This document shows positions 55,739 through 62,770 of a stretch of DNA of 64,000 nucleotides, piece by piece. The DNA is from an uncultured Prevotellaceae bacterium (GTDB lineage Bacteria > Bacteroidota > Bacteroidia > Bacteroidales > Bacteroidaceae), in NCBI GenBank assembly GCA_900316985.1, contig ONFE01000004.1, forward strand, positions 1-64,000, in the 5' to 3' direction. The stretch's first letter is position 1; every line of letters begins with the position of its first letter. Both the position numbers and the translations under genes were made by a program. Under the pieces are notes generated by a model. It ran no database searches. It saw nothing but the letters and a program-made list of their open reading frames with translations, and was not told where the DNA came from.

Positions 55739-56595
55739 GGGCGGATTTTCTGGATTTGGAAGCGGTGTACGTAGCCGAGGATGATGAGATGGCTGTAGGC
55801 GTGATACTTCAGACTGTTGACTTTTGCCTGTTGGAAATCGCCTAGATAGCCGATACGGAAGATGTGGTCTTTGACGGTAAAGTCAAAGGAAAGCATCTGC
55901 CGCAGGGTAGGGGCATTGAAGGGCGTGGTGAACACGATGTTGTGGTCGTAGTTGCCCTTGGAGAAAAGCTCGTAATAGCTCTGGCCGTAGTTGGGACTGA
56001 AGAGGACACCTAAAAGGGGCAAGGCCACCTCGTATTGTACGGCGGCACGCATTTTCCTGATGTTGAAGAGATAGCGGGCCGAGGCATTGGGTGCAATGTT
56101 CAGATAGGCACGTGCCTGTGCGGGATTGTTGCCGTTGCGGGTGTTATAGAGAAAACCGCCGCCGATTTCACCCTGAGCACCGGCCTTCAGTTCCAGGCGG
56201 TTGCCCATCAGGTGCCAATGACGTTGGCGGGCGAGGATAAAGCTGTAAAGGCCGTAGAGGTAGTTGGCATCTTCTGAGCGGGGCTTGCTGTAGGAGATTT
56301 GGGCCTGATGGGTGAGGGTCGTGGTCCAGTTGGAGGATTCAGGGCTGTAACACAGTCCCATACTCGACGGGGTGGAGGACGTTGTTATCTTGTGGCGCTC
56401 AGCCTGGTCGATGAAACGGAGTTCAAATCCGTTGTAATGCTCTGGAGAGAGGTAGGTGTCGAGGATGTTGGAAGGGCCTATGCCAATCATCTTGACATTG
56501 GTGACTTCCCTCGCGACAGGCTGCTGGGCGCACAAAGGGAGTGCCTGCATCAGGGATGCAAGCACTATGGGTAGGATATGGTGGAGTCTTTTCAT
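55735..56595 (-). CDS. DUF3316-like secreted protein
   Basis: The 286-residue product has a signal peptide (ending PLCAQ) and a beta-rich body (YGLYSFILARQRHWHLM, NTRNGNNPAQARAYLNIAPNAS, FRIGYLGDF) ending HLIILGYVHRFQIQKIRP. The closest family from memory is DUF3316, outer-membrane-associated proteins of Bacteroidota. It overlaps both neighbours by 4 bp (ATGA) and is therefore in one operon with parC and the S41 protease. Role unknown. Confidence 0.65.
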   Translation of the reverse strand: MKRLHHILPIVLASLMQALPLCAQQPVAREVTNVKMIGIGPSNILDTYLSPEHYNGFELRFIDQAERHKITTSSTPSSMGLCYSPESSNWTTTLTHQAQISYSKPRSEDANYLYGLYSFILARQRHWHLMGNRLELKAGAQGEIGGGFLYNTRNGNNPAQARAYLNIAPNASARYLFNIRKMRAAVQYEVALPLLGVLFSPNYGQSYYELFSKGNYDHNIVFTTPFNAPTLRQMLSFDFTVKDHIFRIGYLGDFQQAKVNSLKYHAYSHLIILGYVHRFQIQKIRP

Positions 56596-59516
56596 TCTTC
56601 TTCGAAGGAGTCAAAGAGGTCGAGTTGGCCGGAGTCCTTCTTGCGGGAAGGCTTCTTGGCGGGCTTGGGGGGAGCTGGAGGCAGGGAGTCTTGGGATTCC
56701 TGGGAATTTTGGGGATTCTGGGAATCTTGGGAATTCTGGGATTCCTGGGAGTTATCGGAGGGCTCGGAGTTTTCGGAAGAATCGGAGTTATCTGAATACT
56801 CAGAGTTTTCAGAGCTTTCAGAGTTCTCAGAGGAATCCGGGCTCTCAGGGCTTTCAGGCTGTTCCGGTTGTTCCTCTTCAGGCTCTTCGGGCTTTTCCGG
56901 GAAGCGATTGGGCTCCAGCTCTTCGATTGAGGCGATGGCATAGGTGGTAAGGCGCTTGCCGCGGGCCTTGAATCCCTTGACGCCTACGAAGTCAGCAGCC
57001 TCTATCTCCTGGGGATCACGGAAACTGTCGTTCCCGCCGAAGGCCACCTTGATGCGGGGATAAGCCTGGTCGGTGAGCAGGATAAGACGGGAGTTGATGT
57101 TCTCCGAGAGCCAGTTCTGCTTGCGCTTCGAGGCTTCCATCAGGAAACGCTTCAAGTAGGGATAGCCCTGTTGGTCGGCATCGTAGAGAATGGCCGTCCA
57201 TACCTTGTCTGACTGATACTTCTCCAGGCGTAGGATGTTGTCCTCGTAATGGTTGTTCAGGTCAAAGTTGGAGAGGTAGAAGTCGCCATTGTCGAGCACC
57301 ACGAGAATCTGGTCTTCATCGTTGAACTCTCCGAGGAAGCGTCCGTGTTCATCGTAGTTGAGGCGGTTGACATCGGGATCATACCATACCTTGCGTCCGC
57401 CAAGCGTGGAATGGCCGTGGCTTTTCAGCGAGATGCGGTTCACGGGGTGCTTCGTGAGCAGGTTACCCTTAGAGGCACGGCCCTTGATAATCACTTCCGA
57501 GAAGTCCTTTTCAAGGAAGAACTTCTTCACCTTGGCCGTGGGGTCGAGGGTAATCTTGATGATTTCGGCCTCGCCGTTGGGGTTGGAAGTGAAGTAGATG
57601 ACGCGCGAACCGGGTGTACCCTGCGTGAGGTCATACTCCTTGTCGCGGGTCATGGAGGTCACGTTGAAACGCTTGATGAAATACTGTCCTTGGCGGCCGT
57701 CGCGGTAAACCACGTTGTAGATGGTGCGACTGTCGTTCTTCTTGAACACCGCCACGTGGAGGATGTTCTTGCCTACGAAAATCTTTTCGGCCACACGGAT
57801 GACCTTGTACTTACCGTCCTTGTAGAAAATGATGATGTCGTCGAGGTCGGAGCAGTTGCAGACGAACTCATCCTTCTTCATACCCGTTCCGATGAATCCC
57901 TCCTGACGGTTGATGTAGAGCTTCTCATTGGCCTCCACCACCTTGGCAGCCTCGATGGTGTCAAAGTTCTTGATCTCCGTGAGGCGCGGGTGTTCGGTGC
58001 CGTATTTGTCCTTCAGGTATTGGAACCAGTCGGCCGTCACTTCGGTCATGTTGGCCAACTTTTGGTCAATCTCCTCTATCTCCGCCTGGATGCGGGCGAT
58101 GAGTTCATCGGCCTTGTCCTTGGAGAACTTGGCAATGCGCTGCATCTTGATTTCGAGCAGGCGCAGGATATCGTCCTTGGTTACCTCGCGGATCATCTGC
58201 GGATAGAAGGGCGTGAGCCTCTCGTCGATGTATTCGCAGAGTTCGTCGGTGCTGTTGGCGTTCTCAAACGGCCGTCCTTTATAAATGCGCTCTTCGATGA
58301 AAATCTTTTCCAATGAGGCGAAATGCATCTGCTCCATCAGTTCGTGCCTGCGGATTTCGAGTTCCTGGCGCAAGAGGGCCAGTGTGCGGTCCACGGAATG
58401 GCGGAGTACGTCGGATACCGTGAGGAACTGCGGTTTGTTGTCCTCGATGACACAGCAGTTGGGTGAGAGGTTGATCTCGCAATCGGAGAAGGCATAGAGC
58501 GCATCGATGGTCTTGTCGGAAGAAACGCCCGGCGAGAGATGCACCTGCACCTCCACGTTGGCCGATGTGAGGTCGGTCACGTTCTTGGCCTTGATCTTTC
58601 CCTTTTCGATGGCTTTGGTGATGCTTTCGCAAAGGGTGCTGACCGTCTTGGTGAAAGGCAGGTCGCGGATGACGAGCGTCTTGTTGTCGAGTTTCTCGAT
58701 CTTGGCTCTCACTTTCAATACACCGCCTCGCTGACCGTCGTTGTATTTGGAAACATCGATGCTGCCACCCGTGGGGAAGTCGGGATAGAGCCTGAACTCC
58801 TGCCCATGCAAGTATTTGATGGCTGCATCGCAGATGTCGTTGAAGTTGTGGGGAAGGATTTTTGACGAGAGTCCCACGGCAATGCCCTCCGCCCCCTGTG
58901 CCAGCAGCAGCGGGAATTTGGCAGGCAGCGTGATGGGTTCCTTGTTGCGGCCGTCGTACGACAGCTGCCATTCGGTGGTCTTCGGATTGAATACCACGTC
59001 GAGCGCAAACTTCGAAAGGCGCGCCTCGATGTAACGGGGAGCGGCAGCACGGTCGCCCGTGAGGATGTTTCCCCAGTTTCCCTGCGTGTCGATGAGCAGG
59101 TCTTTTTGTCCCATCTGCACCAATGCGTCGCCGATGGAAGCATCGCCGTGAGGGTGGAACTGCATCGTGTGACCCACGATATTGGCCACCTTGTTGTAGC
59201 GTCCGTCATCCATGCGCTTCATGGAGTGCAGGATGCGGCGTTGCACGGGCTTCAGTCCGTCCTCGATATGCGGTACGGCGCGTTCCAATATTACGTAGGA
59301 GGCGTAGTCGAGAAACCAGTTCTGATACATACCGCTGAGATGATGCACGGCAGCGGCATCAAAACGGTTTACGGGTTTGTAGTCGGAATGGGCCTCGCCA
59401 TCGGCTCCTGTAGCCGACGAAGAACCGTCGGGAACGCCGGCGTTCTCATTGGCTGTGGTGTTTTCGGAGTTTTGTGCTTCTTCGTTCGTGGTAATATCTT
59501 TTGTCTCGTCGTCCAT
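56592..59516 (-). CDS. parC: DNA topoisomerase IV subunit A
   Basis: The 974-residue protein is a type IIA topoisomerase A subunit. The catalytic Tyr162 is in AAPRYIEARL, upstream of it HPHGDASIGDALV. A coiled-coil arm is followed by a C-terminal domain with degenerate beta-pinwheel blades (~500-860). ParC is favoured over GyrA because no clear GyrA box (QRRGGKG) is seen. An acidic Ser/Glu/Asn repeat tail (~865-950) ends in KKDSGQLDLFDSFEEE. QLDLF is the consensus sliding-clamp-binding motif. parE is not in the window. Confidence 0.9.
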   Translation of the reverse strand: MDDETKDITTNEEAQNSENTTANENAGVPDGSSSATGADGEAHSDYKPVNRFDAAAVHHLSGMYQNWFLDYASYVILERAVPHIEDGLKPVQRRILHSMKRMDDGRYNKVANIVGHTMQFHPHGDASIGDALVQMGQKDLLIDTQGNWGNILTGDRAAAPRYIEARLSKFALDVVFNPKTTEWQLSYDGRNKEPITLPAKFPLLLAQGAEGIAVGLSSKILPHNFNDICDAAIKYLHGQEFRLYPDFPTGGSIDVSKYNDGQRGGVLKVRAKIEKLDNKTLVIRDLPFTKTVSTLCESITKAIEKGKIKAKNVTDLTSANVEVQVHLSPGVSSDKTIDALYAFSDCEINLSPNCCVIEDNKPQFLTVSDVLRHSVDRTLALLRQELEIRRHELMEQMHFASLEKIFIEERIYKGRPFENANSTDELCEYIDERLTPFYPQMIREVTKDDILRLLEIKMQRIAKFSKDKADELIARIQAEIEEIDQKLANMTEVTADWFQYLKDKYGTEHPRLTEIKNFDTIEAAKVVEANEKLYINRQEGFIGTGMKKDEFVCNCSDLDDIIIFYKDGKYKVIRVAEKIFVGKNILHVAVFKKNDSRTIYNVVYRDGRQGQYFIKRFNVTSMTRDKEYDLTQGTPGSRVIYFTSNPNGEAEIIKITLDPTAKVKKFFLEKDFSEVIIKGRASKGNLLTKHPVNRISLKSHGHSTLGGRKVWYDPDVNRLNYDEHGRFLGEFNDEDQILVVLDNGDFYLSNFDLNNHYEDNILRLEKYQSDKVWTAILYDADQQGYPYLKRFLMEASKRKQNWLSENINSRLILLTDQAYPRIKVAFGGNDSFRDPQEIEAADFVGVKGFKARGKRLTTYAIASIEELEPNRFPEKPEEPEEEQPEQPESPESPDSSENSESSENSEYSDNSDSSENSEPSDNSQESQNSQDSQNPQNSQESQDSLPPAPPKPAKKPSRKKDSGQLDLFDSFEEE
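56640..56890 (-). repeat. Repetitive Ser/Glu/Asn tail of parC
   Basis: Degenerate in-frame 9-nt units (TCTGAGAAC type on the - strand, encoding SEN, SES, SQN) over ~250 bp. The unit length would permit copy-number change without frameshift. Confidence 0.8.
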
Positions 59517-59535
59517 GATTGTTGAATTATGAGTG

Positions 59536-59566
59536 CAAAGTTACGAAAAGTCGAGAGCAAAACAAA
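59536..59566 (-). promoter_or_regulatory. Promoter for the parC operon
   Basis: On the - strand TTTG (59566-59563), 19-bp spacer, TAACTTTG (59543-59536), 20 nt before the parC ATG. Confidence 0.72.
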
Positions 59567-59763
59567 GAAAAGCCTTTCTTTTTTTGCCGAGACAGAGTAA
59601 CTTCGCGGTATTGACCGCAAAGATAATAAAATTTCGCGAAATGTCCAAATTCTATTTGATGCGGGTGCGCGTTTTTTCAAATATTACCATCATTAAGTCC
59701 GCTCTGAAAATGCTTTTACCCTAATTTAACGTTCGCATGTGCGCGAAATAGGAAAAAAAGCAG

Positions 59764-59771
59764 TACCTTTG
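59764..59771 (+). promoter_or_regulatory. -7 element for glyS
   Basis: TACCTTTG, 33 nt before the glyS ATG. The -33 position reads TGCG rather than TTTG. Confidence 0.5.
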
Positions 59772-59803
59772 CCAGCAAATTTCGAAATTTATCATTTAAG
59801 ACA

Positions 59804-61345
59804 ATGGCACAAGAAGACGTTTTCAAGAAGATTGTGAGCCACTGCAAAGAGTATGGCTTCGTTTTTCCAAGTAGTGAAATCTATGACGGTCTCGGCGCTG
59901 TTTATGACTACGGTCAGAACGGCGTGGAGCTGAAAAACAATATCAAACAGTATTGGTGGAAGTCGATGGTGCTGCTCCACGACAACATCGTGGGCATCGA
60001 CAGCGCTATCTTCATGCACCCCACCATCTGGAAGGCATCAGGACACGTGGATGCTTTCAACGACCCCCTCATCGACAACCGCGACTCGAAGAAGCGCTAT
60101 CGCGCCGATGTGCTCATCGAGGACCAGATTGCGAAGTACGACGAGAAGATTCAGAAGGAGGTGGAGAAGGCCCGCAAGCGTTTCGGTGAGGCTTTCGACG
60201 AGGCTAAGTACATGGAGACCTCGGAGCACGTGAAGGAGCACATCGCCAAGCGCGACGCCCTCCACGCCCGCTATGCTGCCGCCATGCAGGGACCGGACCT
60301 CGACGAGCTGAAGCAGATTATCCTCGATGAGGAAATCGTAGACCCCATCAGCGGCACGAAAAACTGGACCGACGTGCGCCAGTTCAACCTGATGTTCTCC
60401 ACGGAGATGGGTGCCTCTGCCGATGCTTCGATGAAGATCTACCTGCGTCCGGAGACGGCTCAGGGCATCTTCGTGAACTACCTGAACGTGCAGAAGACTG
60501 GCCGCATGAAGATTCCTTTCGGTATCGCACAGATTGGTAAGGCCTTCCGCAACGAGATTGTGGCCCGTCAGTTCATCTTCCGTATGCGCGAGTTTGAGCA
60601 GATGGAGATGCAGTTCTTCGTAAAGCCCGGCACCGAGCTCGACTGGTTCCCCAAGTGGAAGCAGACGCGTATGGCCTGGCACCAGGCCCTCGGCTTCGGC
60701 GCAGAGAACTACCGTTTCCACGACCACGACAAGCTGGCCCACTATGCCAACGCCGCCACCGACATCGAGTTCAAGATGCCGTTCGGATTCAAGGAGGTGG
60801 AGGGTATTCACAGCCGCACCAACTTCGACCTGTCGCAGCATCAGAAATATTCCGGCAAGAAGATTGAATACTTCGACCCGCAGACCAACGAGCGCTATAC
60901 GCCGTTTGTCATCGAGACTTCGATTGGTGTTGACCGTATGTTCCTTTCCATCATGTGCCACGCCTACACCGAGGAGCAGCTGGAGAACGGCGAGAGCCGC
61001 GTGGTGCTGAAGTTGCCCGCAGCTCTGGCTCCCACGAAGCTGGCCGTGCTGCCGCTCGTGAAGAAAGGCGGACTGCCCGAGAAGGCTCGCGAGATTATCG
61101 ACCAGCTGAAGTTCCACTTCAACTGCACCTACGACGAGAAGGACACCATCGGCAAGCGCTATCGCCGCCAGGATGCCGTGGGTACTCCTTACTGCGTTAC
61201 CGTGGACTACGACACGCTGGAGGACAATTGCGTGACCCTGCGCAACCGCGACACCATGGAGCAGGAGCGCGTGAAGATCAGCGACCTGCTTGGTCTGATT
61301 GAGGACAAGGTGAGCATTGCCTCGCTGTTGAAAAAGATTCAGTAA
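59804..61345 (+). CDS. glyS: Glycyl-tRNA synthetase (dimeric type)
   Basis: The 513-residue class II enzyme of the eukaryote-like alpha2 type has SSEIYDGLGAVYDYGQNGVELKNN (motif 1 region). The motif 2 block is FRNEIVARQFIFRMREFEQMEMQFF, followed by GVDRMFLSIM (motif 3). A C-terminal anticodon-binding domain starts at ~residue 400 (APTKLAVLPLV). Its GC content and use of GGC/GCC are higher than in neighbours. A small FKBP gene follows at 9 nt. Confidence 0.95.
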   Translation: MAQEDVFKKIVSHCKEYGFVFPSSEIYDGLGAVYDYGQNGVELKNNIKQYWWKSMVLLHDNIVGIDSAIFMHPTIWKASGHVDAFNDPLIDNRDSKKRYRADVLIEDQIAKYDEKIQKEVEKARKRFGEAFDEAKYMETSEHVKEHIAKRDALHARYAAAMQGPDLDELKQIILDEEIVDPISGTKNWTDVRQFNLMFSTEMGASADASMKIYLRPETAQGIFVNYLNVQKTGRMKIPFGIAQIGKAFRNEIVARQFIFRMREFEQMEMQFFVKPGTELDWFPKWKQTRMAWHQALGFGAENYRFHDHDKLAHYANAATDIEFKMPFGFKEVEGIHSRTNFDLSQHQKYSGKKIEYFDPQTNERYTPFVIETSIGVDRMFLSIMCHAYTEEQLENGESRVVLKLPAALAPTKLAVLPLVKKGGLPEKAREIIDQLKFHFNCTYDEKDTIGKRYRRQDAVGTPYCVTVDYDTLEDNCVTLRNRDTMEQERVKISDLLGLIEDKVSIASLLKKIQ

Positions 61346-61354
61346 ACAGAGCAA

Positions 61355-62014
61355 ATGAAAAGAAACCAATTCCTGATTGCCATCTTCATGCTGGTGGCTA
61401 CCTTCACTTCCGTGACCCTCTTCTCATCGTGTAGCGAGAGCAAGGGCGACGAGGTGGACGAGTATGCTGACTGGCAGAAGAAGAATGACACCTATTTTAA
61501 TAAGGTATATACGGAGGCAGAGCAGGCCATAAAGTCCGGAAAGAAAGACTGGAAGATCCTGACCGCATGGTCTATCAACGAGGCTTCCGCCCAGACCACC
61601 GACCACATCGTGGTGAAGGTCCTGCAGGAAGGTACGGGCTCCGGCTGTCCCATCTTTACCGACAACGCCTACGTGCACTACATCGGCCATCTCATTCCCT
61701 CGGTAAGCTATCCTAAGGGCTATCTTTTCGACAAGTCAACACAGACCGAAGAGTTGTCCCTGGCTTCCGACAAACCGTCTCTGCTTGCCCTCAATGGATT
61801 GGTGGATGGTTTCTCCACGGCCTTGCAGTACATGCATATCGGCGACTACTGGCGCGTCTATGTACCTTACCAGTTAGGCTATAAAGGCGTAGCAAAGACC
61901 GGCATCCCTGCCTACAGTACCTTGATCTTCGACATCTACCTCTGCCAATACTTCCGTGATGACGACTATGTAATCATCTGGAAGGCCAAGGAAGGCACTT
62001 GGATTGAAGAGTAA
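61355..62014 (+). CDS. FKBP-type peptidyl-prolyl isomerase lipoprotein
   Basis: The 219-residue product has a lipoprotein signal (VTLFSSC, Cys26). A C-terminal FKBP-like domain has VHYIGHLI, LVDGFSTALQYMHIGDYWRVYVPYQLGYKG and IPAYSTLIFDIYL. Several FKBP active-site residues appear to be replaced, so isomerase activity is uncertain. It follows glyS by 9 nt. A structured terminator lies at 62024. Confidence 0.83.
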   Translation: MKRNQFLIAIFMLVATFTSVTLFSSCSESKGDEVDEYADWQKKNDTYFNKVYTEAEQAIKSGKKDWKILTAWSINEASAQTTDHIVVKVLQEGTGSGCPIFTDNAYVHYIGHLIPSVSYPKGYLFDKSTQTEELSLASDKPSLLALNGLVDGFSTALQYMHIGDYWRVYVPYQLGYKGVAKTGIPAYSTLIFDIYLCQYFRDDDYVIIWKAKEGTWIEE

Positions 62015-62023
62015 AACCCATCA

Positions 62024-62101
62024 TAAAACACCAAAATAGCACTGTGTACGCACACAGTTTCTTGATTTCCGTCAAGAATAATGCTGTTTTTGGTGTTTTT
62101 T
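62024..62101 (+). terminator. Three-stem structure after the FKBP gene
   Basis: Outer arms AACACCAAAATAGCA and TGCTGTTTTTGGTGTT enclose two small hairpins: CTGTGT/ACACAG and TTCTTGA/TCAAGAA. It ends in T6. More elaborate than a plain terminator. Confidence 0.7.
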
Positions 62102-62113
62102 GTGTCCAAATCC

Positions 62114-62144
62114 ATTGCCGTTATTGAATTTCGCCGTACCTTTG
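62114..62144 (+). promoter_or_regulatory. Promoter for the 62421 small ORF
   Basis: ATTG (62114-62117, near consensus TTTG), 19-bp spacer, TACCTTTG (62137-62144). It implies a leader of ~270 nt. Confidence 0.65.
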
Positions 62145-62149
62145 CATCG

Positions 62150-62420
62150 TCAAAAGGAAACAAGACACATAGGTTTTTAGTTAGGTATTTAAGATTGTTT
62201 TGATATTAGTTATTAGATTAAAAAGTTTTTAGGACAATAGGTTTAGTTAAAGGTAACAAGTGATTGTTAAAGGACGACCATAGGTAAGTTGATTTAAGGT
62301 AAAGCAAAAGAGGTTGCATTTCAGTGATAACACGATGCCCGGGAGGGTGGCGGAATCATAAAAGTTTTTAGGGAATTAATAAAAAGATTGTTTAATTTAA
62401 AGTAAAGAAAGGGTAACATT
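62150..62420 (+). other. Long AT-rich leader or possible non-coding RNA
   Basis: Between the promoter and the 25-codon ORF are ~270 nt without a gene. They contain AAAAGTTTTTAGG twice (62221-62233 and 62360-62372), GTTTTTAG three times, and several TTAAAGG/TTTAAGG motifs. The only GC-rich part is near 62333-62356. It could be an untranslated regulatory leader or an RNA gene; no known riboswitch class was recognised. Confidence 0.4.
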
Positions 62421-62498
62421 ATGACATTTACAGTAGCATTAGTTCTGTTAGCAACAACAGTGTTCTTAATGGACTTGACAATGGAGCATCGCTTTTAA
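62421..62498 (+). CDS. Small membrane protein, 25 residues
   Basis: The ORF runs from ATG at 62421 to TAA at 62498 and encodes MTFTVALVLLATTVFLMDLT followed by MEHRF. It has a hydrophobic segment (residues 1-17) long enough to enter a membrane, then a short charged end. An AAAGAAAGGG stretch precedes it. It sits alone between a near-canonical promoter and a strong terminator, which is the main evidence that it is a real gene. No homology is claimed and the function is unknown. Confidence 0.55.
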   Translation: MTFTVALVLLATTVFLMDLTMEHRF

Positions 62499-62548
62499 TG
62501 GCACTCCTAAATTAAAAAGAAAAAGATTATTCAGTAAATAACTCAAGC

Positions 62549-62583
62549 GCGGCTGCTCATCATGAGCGGCCGTCTTTTTTTTA
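62549..62583 (+). terminator. Terminator after the small ORF
   Basis: GGCTGCTC pairs with GAGCGGCC (one G-T) around ATCAT, followed by T8. Confidence 0.85.
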
Positions 62584-62635
62584 CATCCTTTCAGGCTATG
62601 AAGCTAGACTGCATTCGGGAAAATTCAAAATTTAT

Positions 62636-62666
62636 TTTGATTTTCCGCTCATTTGTACTACCTTTG
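62636..62666 (+). promoter_or_regulatory. Promoter for the MATE gene
   Basis: TTTG (62636-62639), 19-bp spacer with TTTTCCGCTCATTTG, TACCTTTG (62659-62666). The upstream GCATTCGGGAAAATTCAAAA block is close to that before lptB. Confidence 0.78.
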
Positions 62667-62738
62667 TCTCCGTGTTATCCAAGAGACAGAGCGATCGCCT
62701 GCTGAAGATGATTCGCGACAAGCAGGAAATGACGGGCA

Positions 62739-62770
62739 ATCAGAAGATGAATCTATCAGAAGATGAATCT
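62739..62770 (+). repeat. 16-bp tandem duplication at the MATE start
   Basis: ATCAGAAGATGAATCT occurs twice in direct succession (62739-62754 and 62755-62770). The extra 16 bp shift the frame of the upstream codons by one. Confidence 0.92.

Noticed and set aside
60038-61369. 443-codon open frame on the - strand
   Set aside because: Antisense to glyS; long only because of the higher GC content there.
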